A DNA stretch of 50,372 bases from Lentibacillus kapialis (GTDB lineage Bacteria > Bacillota > Bacilli > Bacillales > Amphibacillaceae), in the NCBI RefSeq assembly GCF_014646635.1, contig NZ_BMNQ01000019.1, positions 1-50,372 on the forward strand. Direction: 5' to 3'. A program made the position numbers and the translations under genes. Of this stretch, positions 8,787-16,733 are shown piece after piece. The first letter of the stretch is position 1. Every line of letters starts with the position of its first letter. Below the pieces are notes generated by a model. That model saw only the letters and a list, made by a program, of their open reading frames with translations, ran no database searches and was not told where the DNA came from.

Positions 8787-8922
8787 CTAAATTAAGCGGA
8801 TACATGGCTTATGCTGCAGCAGCTAAAAGCAACGCGGGGTGTGTCCGCCCTAAATCCAAAGCTTTTACCACCAAAGTATGATAGAATAATAGTTGCAAAA
8901 TACTATGAAACGAGGCCATCAC

Positions 8923-9702
8923 ATGACGCAAAAATTAATCTTTTTTGATATAGACGGGACATTGCTGGATGATGAGAAGCAGCTGCCGGCATCGACCAAG
9001 CAGGCGGTCAGCGATCTGCAGGCGGCCGGGCATTTTGTCGCAATTGCAACGGGCCGCGCGCCGTTTGCCTTTAGGCCGCTGCTTGACGAGTTGAATATTC
9101 ATACGTACGTCAGTATCAATGGGCAGTATGTCGTGCACAACAATAAAACGATTTATAAAAATCCGCTCAAGCCGGATCATCTTGCGGCGCTGGAGAAATA
9201 TGCGACAGAGCGCAATCATCCGCTCGTTCATCTCAATCATGATGACTGGTATACGAATACACGCAACCACCCGCACGTTAAAGAAGCGACGGATTCATTG
9301 AAACTTGATAGAGAAGTCACGTATCGTCCGGATTTTTACCGGAACGGCGAGGTGTACCAGACGCTGTTATTCTGCACAGAAGAAGACGAGACAGCATATG
9401 ATCAAACGTTTGATCAACTTGATTTTGTCCGGTGGCACCCGTATTCTGTGGATGTTATGCCGGCCGGCGGTTCGAAAGCGGCGGGCATCGGCAAGCTGAT
9501 ACAGCAGCTGGAGATCCCTGCATCCGATGTCTATGCATTCGGCGACGGCCTGAATGATATTCCAATGCTCAAAACGGTCCAAAACAGCATTGCGATGGGC
9601 AACGCCGCAGATGTCGTGAAACAAGCGGCCGGTCGTGTGACAAAGGATGTGCATGATGATGGAATCTGGCATGGGCTGCGCATGGCCGGACTGCTGGCGT
9701 GA
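8923..9702 (+). CDS. Cof-type HAD family phosphatase
   Basis: A 259-residue haloacid dehalogenase-superfamily hydrolase of the Cof/YkrA type. HAD motif I is FFDIDGTLLDD at the extreme N terminus (nucleophile in DIDGT), motif II is the ATGRAPF region, and motifs III-IV are the lysine region PAGGSKAAG and FGDGLNDIPML. The inserted C2 cap between motifs II and III is typical of sugar-phosphate or FMN/PLP phosphatases. A frame-open TTG exists 30 bp upstream, but ACGAGG lies 7 nt before the ATG at 8923, which also matches the normal family N terminus. The gene is flanked by two copies of a 70-bp repeat and followed by a terminator. The substrate is unknown. Confidence 0.9.
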   Translation: MTQKLIFFDIDGTLLDDEKQLPASTKQAVSDLQAAGHFVAIATGRAPFAFRPLLDELNIHTYVSINGQYVVHNNKTIYKNPLKPDHLAALEKYATERNHPLVHLNHDDWYTNTRNHPHVKEATDSLKLDREVTYRPDFYRNGEVYQTLLFCTEEDETAYDQTFDQLDFVRWHPYSVDVMPAGGSKAAGIGKLIQQLEIPASDVYAFGDGLNDIPMLKTVQNSIAMGNAADVVKQAAGRVTKDVHDDGIWHGLRMAGLLA

Positions 9703-9774
9703 CCGGGCGGGCTATGGGTGGCACTGCCTGATGACCAGTGTTATGTCGCGGAGCGCTCAAATGAATATGTATGA

Positions 9775-9817
9775 AAAAAGAGGGCCTCATTCATCGACAA
9801 TGAGATGCCCTCTTTTT
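9775..9817 (+). terminator. Intrinsic terminator after HAD gene
   Basis: An AAAAAGAGGGC / GCCCTCTTTTT stem, extended inside by CTCATT / AATGAG, with a 7-nt loop and a terminal T-run. It lies 73 bp after the HAD stop codon and immediately before 70-bp repeat copy B. Confidence 0.9.
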
Positions 9818-9819
9818 GT

Positions 9820-9890
9820 AACGTCAGAAAGTATAAATTACGGATGACCTTATAAAAAGCTTCGGCATTCGCTATAAGACGAGGCGAATG
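9820..9890 (+). repeat. 70-bp direct repeat, copy B
   Basis: The second copy of the element at 8707-8776, differing at a handful of positions. It keeps CATTCGC / GCGAATG as a short stem but has lost the long GC-rich terminator stem that follows copy A. It lies 100 bp before the PRiA4-ORF3-like gene. Confidence 0.75.
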
Positions 9891-9990
9891 TAGTTAATCA
9901 TATTGAAAAGGCATGTTTTATACTACCAACCGGTTGCGCTTTTGCTTTATAATGATGATAGAAAATCCACCGAACTAAGGAGCTGATCAC

Positions 9991-10680
9991 ATGAAAGCGT
10001 ATCAAATTAGGATTGAATTAACCGGTTCGGACCCATTGATCTGGCGGCGGGTTGTCATGCCGGCGGATGCAACCTTTAACAGGCTGCATGACGTGATCCA
10101 GACGGTGACCAATTTCCAAGGCGGCTACCCGCACACTTATCACCTGTTTGAATTCGATTTACCTGATGACGCTATCATCGTTACCAATGATGAAGAGGCA
10201 TATCAGGAGCATCAGCATTTTAAGAAAAACCGGGAAGCTATCAAGGCCAAAATGCGTGATGTGCCGCCGGAGTTTGCATCGATTCAGGAGGCACGGCTGC
10301 AGGAGTTGGAAAAGACAGTGCGCAAGCCGGCAGGGATCAAGATTGATACGTACTTGGAGAAATATGGCCAACTCAGCTATATTTATGATTATGGTGATTA
10401 TTGGCAGTTTCTGGTGACGCTGAAGGCCGTTAAGGACGATTACCATTATGGCTATCCGACGCTTATAGATGGTGCCGGAACAGCGCCGCCGGAAGATGTA
10501 GGCGGCCTCCCCGGATATGATGAATTTTTGCGGATTTATCATGATGAGAACCATCCGGACCATGAGCATATGAAAGCATGGGCCAAGGAGCAGATGTTCA
10601 GGGAATATGATCCGGAATTCATTAATGAAGAGCTCAAGTCCATTATGTATAAAAAGACAGAGTGGGATCAGATCACATGA
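9991..10680 (+). CDS. Plasmid pRiA4b ORF-3 family protein
   Basis: A 229-residue protein recognised as the pRiA4b ORF-3-like family. It opens with YQIRIELTGSDPLIWRRVVMPADATFNRLHDVIQ cut around residues 4-37, and has the characteristic later segments YIYDYGDYWQFLVTL and DGAGTAPPEDVGGLPGYDEFL. The family's biochemical role is not established. Members occur on plasmids, beside transposons and as lone chromosomal genes, and are sometimes annotated as TnpR-like from an old transposon link. No transposase is adjacent here. Start ATG with AAGGAGCTGATC upstream. It is followed, 63 bp on, by the RQC/zinc-ribbon gene in the same direction, and the two may be co-transcribed. Confidence 0.85.
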   Translation: MKAYQIRIELTGSDPLIWRRVVMPADATFNRLHDVIQTVTNFQGGYPHTYHLFEFDLPDDAIIVTNDEEAYQEHQHFKKNREAIKAKMRDVPPEFASIQEARLQELEKTVRKPAGIKIDTYLEKYGQLSYIYDYGDYWQFLVTLKAVKDDYHYGYPTLIDGAGTAPPEDVGGLPGYDEFLRIYHDENHPDHEHMKAWAKEQMFREYDPEFINEELKSIMYKKTEWDQIT

Positions 10681-10743
10681 CGGTGTTGCCGGCGTTTTAA
10701 GGCGGTCAAAAGCGAGATGAATGCCTTTAAAGGAGTGATTGAC

Positions 10744-11505
10744 ATGACACAGCAAACAGAACGGCTGGCGGAAGCCGATATTCGGGCGATTTTGCGGGCG
10801 GCCGATGAACTCATCGCAACCGGCGGACGGACGCTTCTTGCCAAAATCCTAAAGGGGTCGCGTGAGAAAAAGCTGCTGCAGCTGGAGTTGGACCATTGTC
10901 CGGTCTATGGTTATTTTAAAGGGACAAAACTTGATGATGTCCTGGTCAAAATCGACTGGATGCTCGATTATGAATTGCTGGATATTCAGTACAGCGGCAA
11001 ATTACCGATGATTATTTTCACCGAACGCGGATGGGAGATCGAACGTGATCAGAGGGCTGATGAATTTCTGCAAGAATGGAACGACTGGCTGGCAGCCGGG
11101 AAGCAAGATCCGGACATGCATTATTTAAAAGACCGCAATCGCGGCATGATCTTGTTATTGCTTGATAAAATAAAAGAAACCGGTAACCCGAAATATATCC
11201 CCTATTTACAGGAATGGGAAAAAATTGATTACAGGAAAGTGCGGGCTGCGATTCGGGAAACCATCCAGGCACTCGAATCGGATGAGCCCGCCAATCTGCA
11301 GGCCGCCCGCGAACGAAGCGCGTCTATTCAGGAAGCGCTGAAAGGTCTGGAGCCACGGGATGTTTGGCTGAAATGCTGGGTATGTGGTGAACGCTTTTTA
11401 TTTACAGCCGGCGAACAGCACTTTTTTAAGCAAAAAGGATTTGTGGACCCAAAACGATGCCCGTCGTGTCGGGGAAAACGGGATGATGATATTTGGCTGG
11501 AATGA
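10744..11505 (+). CDS. RQC-like winged-helix protein with C-terminal zinc ribbon
   Basis: A 253-residue protein. Residues from about 10 to 105 (DIRAILRAADELIATGGR through TERGWEIERDQ) resemble the superfamily II helicase-associated RQC/winged-helix domain seen in stand-alone bacillar proteins. The C terminus carries two CxxC pairs, CWVCGERF and CPSCRG, spaced as a zinc ribbon with an intervening aromatic-rich loop. The start is the ATG at 10744, with AAAGGAG 8 nt upstream. A frame-open ATG nine codons earlier overlaps that Shine-Dalgarno site and is rejected. No helicase motor is present. DNA or RNA binding is likely but unproven, and the function of such stand-alone proteins is unknown. Confidence 0.75.
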   Translation: MTQQTERLAEADIRAILRAADELIATGGRTLLAKILKGSREKKLLQLELDHCPVYGYFKGTKLDDVLVKIDWMLDYELLDIQYSGKLPMIIFTERGWEIERDQRADEFLQEWNDWLAAGKQDPDMHYLKDRNRGMILLLLDKIKETGNPKYIPYLQEWEKIDYRKVRAAIRETIQALESDEPANLQAARERSASIQEALKGLEPRDVWLKCWVCGERFLFTAGEQHFFKQKGFVDPKRCPSCRGKRDDDIWLE

Positions 11506-11559
11506 TGGAGAGCGATGCGGGTGAATTCCTGTAGGCTTGACCGGCTGGAGCAGAGGGGA

Positions 11560-11625
11560 GGTTTTCGGCAGCAGCCGAAAACCTTCCTTATTGGTATGGT
11601 GGATTTTTGGCTTGTGCCAAAAATC
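11560..11625. repeat. Palindrome pair P3a/P3b
   Basis: Two palindromes in tandem: GGTTTTCGGC-AGCA-GCCGAAAACC at 11,560-11,583 and GATTTTTGGC-TTGT-GCCAAAAATC at 11,602-11,625. The second is followed by TTCAATGATATG, similar to the tract after the second-class palindromes at 17,140 and 19,381 (TTCAATAAAATGG). The pair lies about 35 bp before array 3. Confidence 0.85.
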
Positions 11626-11659
11626 TTCAATGATATGCTTTGGAACGGGGGAGAGTCTC

Positions 11660-11974
11660 GTCAACTTGAGCGGGGAGCGGGCTTGGATTTGTGCGGGAGC
11701 GGGCGAAACTTGAGCGAGAGGGGTTCCAACTCGTGCGAGAAGCGCCCGAACTTGAGCGAGAGCGCCCCGAACTCGTGCGAGAACGCTTCGAACTTGAGCG
11801 GGAGCGGCGCCAACTCGTGCGGGAAGTACTCGAACTTGAGCGAGAGCGGCCTCAACTCGTGCGGGAAGTGCTCGAACTTGAGCGACAGCCGCTCGAACTT
11901 GAGCGAGAGCACCCCCAACTCGTGCGAGAAGCACCCGAACTTGAGCGAGAACGCTCTCGACTCGTGCGAAAACG
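11660..11974 (+). repeat. 21-bp tandem array 3
   Basis: About 15 units alternating TTGAGCGA and TCGTGCGA cores. The first units are decayed and slightly out of step (a 23-bp step near 11,689), then strictly 21 bp to a last core at 11,962. It lies between the zinc-ribbon gene and the toxin cassette. The remaining gap from about 11,975 to 12,197 is AT-rich and probably holds the promoter of the toxin operon, but no clear -35/-10 pair could be chosen. Confidence 0.93.
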
Positions 11975-12197
11975 CTTTTAATGGTGAGATTTTTAACCTC
12001 AAACATCTCCAAATTTAATCGACCAGCCCCTCACACCGGATAAGAGCGGGCTTAATACTTTGTCTAAAAATAGGTATAAAGTATCGTTTCACGTATAGGA
12101 AAATAGTACTTTTGTCCTCTTAGTAAAAATTTCTAATTAATTTACAATAATAGGTAACTAAGAAAAACGACTTATTTTATGTAGTGGGGTGAAATGT

Positions 12198-12626
12198 TTG
12201 GCAAACGCTGTCTTCCATCTTGATTCGCAAATTTCCGGCGTACAGTGGACAATCAATTCCATTAATGCTCAGTTGCAGCAGAAACAGGAGAATTTGATCA
12301 GGTTGAAAAAAGCACTCTCACAGTTGCTGGATTGCAGTGATGAATTCCACTACCATAAGCGCGTTTGTCTTGAACCATCACTGTCTCAAAATACGTGGAG
12401 CGGGAATATGGCAAATGATTTTGATGGTTTCAAACAAAGAGCGTTACAGGGGAGCTATCAATCTATTGAAACGCAAGATTTGCAGACTGTTATTTCCAGA
12501 GTGGAAACAGAAATCGAGCAAATCAAACAGGAGATACTTTCTCTGGAACATAATCGATCATCCCAGCAAGTCAGGCTGAGTGATTTACATGATCAAAGAC
12601 GAAAGGAGCTGCTGAATAATGAGTGA
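12198..12626 (+). CDS. YwqH-like (DUF5082 family) small coiled-coil protein
   Basis: A 142-residue, largely helical, heptad-rich protein that opens a type VII secretion effector cassette. It resembles YwqH of Bacillus subtilis, whose gene precedes ywqI and the LXG toxin gene ywqJ. Such proteins are thought to act as targeting or chaperone partners of LXG toxins. The frame opens with GTG at 12,189, but GGGGTG lies directly before the TTG at 12,198 at good spacing, so the TTG start is preferred. Its 3' end overlaps the next gene by 8 bp, so translation is coupled. The sequence has long runs of Gln, Glu, Lys and Leu consistent with two antiparallel helices. Confidence 0.78.
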   Translation: MANAVFHLDSQISGVQWTINSINAQLQQKQENLIRLKKALSQLLDCSDEFHYHKRVCLEPSLSQNTWSGNMANDFDGFKQRALQGSYQSIETQDLQTVISRVETEIEQIKQEILSLEHNRSSQQVRLSDLHDQRRKELLNNE

Positions 12627-12900
12627 CGAAATCAAATTGAAAGATTCACCCGTCCAACAATCTCTGAATGAATTAAAAAATACAGTCGAGGCGATGGAGA
12701 CCGCTTTTTCCAAGCACACCCTAGGGGACAATTCCATGGACGTGGCGGATAAACTCCAGCAGATGAAACAGCAGCTGGAGAATATCAACGTGTCCTATCA
12801 AGCAGTACTTCGGGAAAATACGGAATCGGCAAATCATGTGATTGAAAGCCTGAAGGAAACGGATGAAACGGTAGCCTCTTCTTTCCAAGTATTGAAATAA
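12619..12900 (+). CDS. YwqI-like (DUF5344 family) small helical protein
   Basis: A 93-residue helical protein with no signal peptide or membrane segment. Its position matches ywqI in ywqHIJ-type cassettes: second gene, overlapping the first by 8 bp, and directly before the LXG toxin. It is expected to pair with the YwqH-like protein and the LXG helical domain for delivery by the ESX/Yuk secretion machine. The secretion machine itself is not in this window. The start ATG is preceded by AAAGGAGC within the upstream gene. Family assignment rests on size, helical pattern and context. Confidence 0.75.
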   Translation: MSDEIKLKDSPVQQSLNELKNTVEAMETAFSKHTLGDNSMDVADKLQQMKQQLENINVSYQAVLRENTESANHVIESLKETDETVASSFQVLK

Positions 12901-12931
12901 GGGTATGGCTACCGGAAAGGGGTGAGGCGTC

Positions 12932-14524
12932 ATAAAAGTTTTAGATGTGCAGCAGTTACATAATGACATCGACCAAACGACCTCAGATTTAACCAGGCTG
13001 AAGGAGCAGATCAAAAAAATCCAGACAAAGCTAAATGGGTTTGTTGCAATGGACGACGCTTTTAAAGGAAAGGCGGCAACCTCCATCCGGGCTTTTTACC
13101 AGGAAAGCCATATGCCATTCCTCGCATTTATGGAAGGGTTCATCACGGATTTTCAGGATGCCTTAGCCAAAATCAAACATTCACTTGCGTCATTGGAGCC
13201 TGATGAACAGGGCTATATCCGCGAATCCTTTTTGCAGGAAGACGTCAAACAGGGATTGAAAAAAGCGGAAAATGTTACAATGAGTTTAACAGACGAGGCA
13301 AACCATGTGATTTCTTCTATCAGGGATATTGTGCCATTGCCTTCTGTGGATGACGGTGATTTTCTCGATCAGTCACAGCGGGCACGAAAAAAGACAGAAC
13401 GCACATTGGAAAAACTATACACATTTGATTCTGAAAGCTCCGGGGCGCTTGATAAATCGCAAAATGATCTGGATTTAATGCAAACTTACATCAATAAACT
13501 TGGCGGCATGGTTTCCAGTGGGCACATCAGCATTGGGAATTATTCCGTTCAGCAGCTATCCCAGCATGATTTCCACCAAGCACTGATTTCCGGCGTGCGG
13601 GACAAAGCGGGTAGCAATATGTTATCTCTGGATGTGCTTATAGGATCCGGAGCCGCAAACCTTTTGTCGCGGTTCATTCCGTATTCGGGTACTTGGGCGA
13701 ACATGCTGGCAGAGAAGTTTGAGATGAGGACTGCTGAGTACAGCTTCCGCGCATTAAACGTTGTGACAGCCTCTGTAGGCAGCAATATCAGTGAACAGGA
13801 ATTTGCGACTGTAAAAGGACAGGTCGTGAAGAGTGAAAAAGTGTCCGATTATAAGAATGAATGGTATGGCAACTACCACACGCTGATGGATGGCCGGATT
13901 CTGCGGGAATATATGGATCACGAGGGTAATGTGCATTACAAATTCGTTTCGGATATTCCGGAGAGTCGGTTGGAGCCGGTGGAAGAGGAAAATGGATTTA
14001 TTAATAAGGTAAAAAGCTTCGGTGAAGGAGCTGCAAATGTTGCCAAATCAACAGCTGACTTTCTGTTTTTGGATGATATTAATACGTTAACAGAATCGGA
14101 AAGTTCTACCGTCGCTAAGGTCATTGCGGGAACGTCTCTTTTTCCAGCAGGTAAGTTATTGAAACTCAGAAAAGCGGATGATTTATTTAAGGTAAATAGT
14201 AAAGGTGAAATACCGGCGAAGAAGGCTGAAGTTAATAAAATTGGCCATAAGAAACGTGGAAGATCTGGTAAACAAAAGAAACTTAAAGAAATATCAAAAG
14301 ATGACAAAGTCTCCACCTCATTAAAAGGTGAAATTAAGCGAGATATAAATGAAATAGCGTTAGGAAAGAGAAAAAATATTAGGGTACCTAAAGGGTATCA
14401 ATTAGCACATCGTCGAGGATATGAAGCTAGATGGGGATATGGATATGAGCATAGTGACTTACAAATAATAAAAAGTCATAGGACTCAACATAAACATGAC
14501 GGATATGGAAAAAAACTAAAATAA
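12932..14524 (+). CDS. LXG-domain type VII secreted polymorphic toxin
   Basis: A 530-residue toxin. The N-terminal LXG helical domain (about residues 1-230) targets the ESX/Yuk system. A middle region (about 230-400) is followed by a short variable C-terminal toxin domain rich in Lys, Arg and His. That end contains LAHRRGYEARWGYG and HRTQHKHDGYG, a His-rich arrangement suggesting a metal-dependent nuclease. I recall a similar end in the polymorphic toxin type 8 family but could not verify it. Homologues usually begin MKVLDV; the matching codon here is ATA at 12,932, with GGGGTGAGG upstream, and the nearest standard start is GTG at 12,947. From about 14,150 onward the DNA becomes clearly more AT-rich than the N-terminal part, consistent with swapping of the toxin tip. 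The DUF2750 gene 14 bp downstream is the likely immunity gene. Confidence 0.82.
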   Translation: MKVLDVQQLHNDIDQTTSDLTRLKEQIKKIQTKLNGFVAMDDAFKGKAATSIRAFYQESHMPFLAFMEGFITDFQDALAKIKHSLASLEPDEQGYIRESFLQEDVKQGLKKAENVTMSLTDEANHVISSIRDIVPLPSVDDGDFLDQSQRARKKTERTLEKLYTFDSESSGALDKSQNDLDLMQTYINKLGGMVSSGHISIGNYSVQQLSQHDFHQALISGVRDKAGSNMLSLDVLIGSGAANLLSRFIPYSGTWANMLAEKFEMRTAEYSFRALNVVTASVGSNISEQEFATVKGQVVKSEKVSDYKNEWYGNYHTLMDGRILREYMDHEGNVHYKFVSDIPESRLEPVEEENGFINKVKSFGEGAANVAKSTADFLFLDDINTLTESESSTVAKVIAGTSLFPAGKLLKLRKADDLFKVNSKGEIPAKKAEVNKIGHKKRGRSGKQKKLKEISKDDKVSTSLKGEIKRDINEIALGKRKNIRVPKGYQLAHRRGYEARWGYGYEHSDLQIIKSHRTQHKHDGYGKKLK

Positions 14525-14538
14525 AGGAGGTAAATCTA

Positions 14539-14913
14539 TTGAAAAATGAAGAGATTAAAGCAGTAAGCAACTTGCCTGCTCCAAAAAGATATGAATACTT
14601 TATAAAAAAAGTTGCTGACTTTGAGGAAGTTTGGGGGTTGTTTGAAGATGGTTGGGCAATCTCTGAAGATGAAAACGGAAGTCCCCTATTTCCTTTTTGG
14701 CCAAAAAAAGAATTTGCTAATTTATGTGCAATTCATGAATGGAATGGTTATCGACCTAAAAAGATAGATCTTGAAGAGTTTATAGAGGAATGGTTACCTG
14801 GTATGGATGCAGATGGTATTAGGCCTTCTATATTTTGGAATAATACAGATTCAGCTGTTTTAGAAACCCACACTTTAAAATTGGATCTAGAAGAAGAACT
14901 AAATAATTATTGA
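14539..14913 (+). CDS. DUF2750 family protein, probable immunity to the LXG toxin
   Basis: A 124-residue acidic protein matching the DUF2750 pattern: EEVWGLFEDGWAISEDENGS, PFWPKKEFANLCAIHEW and a late LPGMDADGIRP segment (cut to short pieces). DUF2750 genes are repeatedly found directly after polymorphic toxin genes. Its position 14 bp after the LXG gene, its acidic character against a very basic toxin end, and its AT-rich composition shared with the toxin tip support an immunity role. Start is TTG at 14,539 with AAAGGAGG 8 nt upstream, a strong site. A terminator follows, closing the toxin-immunity transcript. Confidence 0.75.
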   Translation: MKNEEIKAVSNLPAPKRYEYFIKKVADFEEVWGLFEDGWAISEDENGSPLFPFWPKKEFANLCAIHEWNGYRPKKIDLEEFIEEWLPGMDADGIRPSIFWNNTDSAVLETHTLKLDLEEELNNY

Positions 14914-14917
14914 CTTC

Positions 14918-14957
14918 AAAACCTTGATCAGCAATTAGCTGGCCAAGGTTTTATTTT
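14918..14957 (+). terminator. Intrinsic terminator after DUF2750 gene
   Basis: AAAACCTTG (14,918-14,926) pairs with CAAGGTTTT (14,944-14,952), with an inner CAGC/GCTG pairing and a trailing ATTTTT. It begins 5 bp after the stop codon. Confidence 0.85.
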
Positions 14958-15020
14958 TAATATTACAAATTCTCTTAAAAACCAGGAAAATAACATCGTT
15001 TTAAAAGACTGCAGAAGTAT

Positions 15021-16094
15021 TAAAAAATTGGATTAGATATATGGAGCGGCCTTGAAGAAAGAGGTCAAAAAGCAACCGATTCATGGTATGATTTTGGTAA
15101 CTACTTGACGCTTGGCGCATTTGACTTGGCGAAAAATACGTATAGCGGCTTACAGTATAATGCCGAAAATATGCTGAACTCCCCATCTGATTTTGCCAAC
15201 TGGCTGACTATGGGTGGCGTTGATATGGTAAATGGCGCCGTCAATCCGGATGAGGCTTTTTCAAAAGCGCACTGGAAGTCAAGTTTCGGTTTATTTTTAA
15301 CAGGAGCAGGCGCGAAAGGTGTCAGTGTTCCCAAAAGTGCAGGGATACCTAAAACCCATTCGAGAGTAACATCGCCTGGTCAAAAGGGCACCGTACCTGC
15401 AACCGAAGCAACCTCGGCGAGTCCGAAGCTCCCCACCCTAATGAATATAAGCGAATGGTACCGCGTGAATGTTCCCGACATCGGCCTTGTGCAGGACGGT
15501 ATGGGTGGTTATCATTTTGCGGTGAAGAAGGGTGATGGAAGAAGTAGTCGGGTTGATAGTAATTCTAATAGGGGTACAGCAAATAGTAATAAAGTAGAGG
15601 TTTCTTATGGAAAGCATATTCAAAGAAATAATAACAAAAAAGTTTTGCAACCAAGTGTAAAATATAAAACTAAAGAAGGGTATTCTTATGAAACGGATGA
15701 ATTTGGTCGTATTGATGATGTAGAAGCGGAATTACAAATAGGGTCAGGATCGAGAAATCAATATGCACAAAGTAATGTTGGGGAACCGGACAGAATCCGA
15801 GGTAATTATCCGGATAGAGATGATGGTGGCCATTTAATTGCAAACCAATTTAACGGATCAGGTGATATCGATAATTTAGTGGCTATGAACTCTCAAATAA
15901 ATCAATCCGGTGGTAAATGGCATCAATTGGAACAAGAATGGGCATCAGCATTAGAAAAAAATGAAAACGTAAAAGTAAAAATAAAACCTCAATATACTTC
16001 GAATTCTACCAGACCTGAGCGTTTTATAGTTGAGTATTCAATTGATAACGGAAGAGCTAAGAAGGTTACAATACAAAATCAAGCAGGAGGTTAG
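15021..16094 (+). pseudogene. Orphan C-terminal cassette of an LXG toxin (DNA/RNA non-specific endonuclease)
   Basis: The frame opens after a stop near 15,018 and reads IGLDIWSGLEERG, then NSPSDFANWLTMGGVD and AVNPDEAFSKAHW. This is the pre-toxin linker seen in the middle of full-length LXG toxins, here with no LXG domain and no good start; the first usable start, TTG at 15,105, lacks a ribosome site. The C-terminal half holds DRDDGGHLIANQF and DNLVAMNSQINQSG, the catalytic DxGH-type region of DNA/RNA non-specific endonucleases (Endonuclea_NS_2 type). Composition shifts to AT-rich from about 15,530. It is best read as a silent spare toxin tip, kept with its own immunity gene, that could recombine into the upstream LXG gene. 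A 5'-truncated former gene is the alternative. Confidence 0.75.
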
Positions 16095-16100
16095 AAAATT

Positions 16101-16577
16101 ATGGAGAAACAGATGGAGCAAATGTATCCGATTATAGCAGAGCATATTATAAGTATGATACCTGACGGAAAATGGCATGAAATTTATTTGTATGCTGAAA
16201 TATTGGATGATGCTAGAGAAGTGTTCTTTTATTTCAATACGTCTGAGAATGAGGATTTTATTTACTCTCATGATATTCCAGAACAATTTAATGTGAGTGA
16301 AACAAGCTATGATGAATTGTTATTGGAATTACAAGCAAAATTTAGTGATTTAAGACAAATATTTATTAACAACGATCAAGAGGCATGGACAAATTTAACT
16401 TTAGTACTGAAGTATCCCGGTAAGATAAATATTAATTATAATTATGAAGATGTAATAAACTCTGGTGTAACTCCGACTCAAAGGCAAATGATTTTTGAAT
16501 ATCAACATTTCGGTTTACTACCTAAAAATGAGAAAAATAGACAGATTGTACAAAAATATGTGGATAATAGTGATTAA
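16101..16577 (+). CDS. YezG/DUF600 family immunity protein
   Basis: A 158-residue protein of the YezG family. YezG is the known antitoxin of the LXG nuclease toxin YeeF in Bacillus subtilis, and family members bind and block non-specific endonuclease toxin tips. Recognisable features are IPDGKWHEIYLYAEILDD with an aromatic-rich beta sheet, and the closing GVTPTQRQMIFEYQHFGLLP segment. It starts 6 bp after the orphan endonuclease cassette with AGCAGGAGG upstream, the order expected for toxin then immunity. It probably still protects against the cassette's nuclease or against the same toxin from sibling cells. AT-rich like the cassette's end. Confidence 0.85.
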   Translation: MEKQMEQMYPIIAEHIISMIPDGKWHEIYLYAEILDDAREVFFYFNTSENEDFIYSHDIPEQFNVSETSYDELLLELQAKFSDLRQIFINNDQEAWTNLTLVLKYPGKININYNYEDVINSGVTPTQRQMIFEYQHFGLLPKNEKNRQIVQKYVDNSD

Positions 16578-16733
16578 AGAAAAGAATTGTTAATGAACAT
16601 TCCTATGCAAATAGATAGGTTTTATATGTAAATAACTATGGTGTATATGATATTGATTTATATTAACCAATATGGAAGAGCGAGTTACCCATAATCGAAA
16701 ATTAGTTAGTATATAAAAATGGAGGTGAGCAAA

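Noticed and set aside
9991-10680. Transposon resolvase (TnpR)
   Set aside because: PRiA4-ORF3-like proteins have been labelled this way, but there is no recombinase catalytic serine motif, no transposase and no terminal repeats nearby.
12619-13086. Minus-strand frames over the YwqI/LXG start
   Set aside because: They are shadows of the coding frames on the + strand, where overlap, ribosome sites and family order are consistent.
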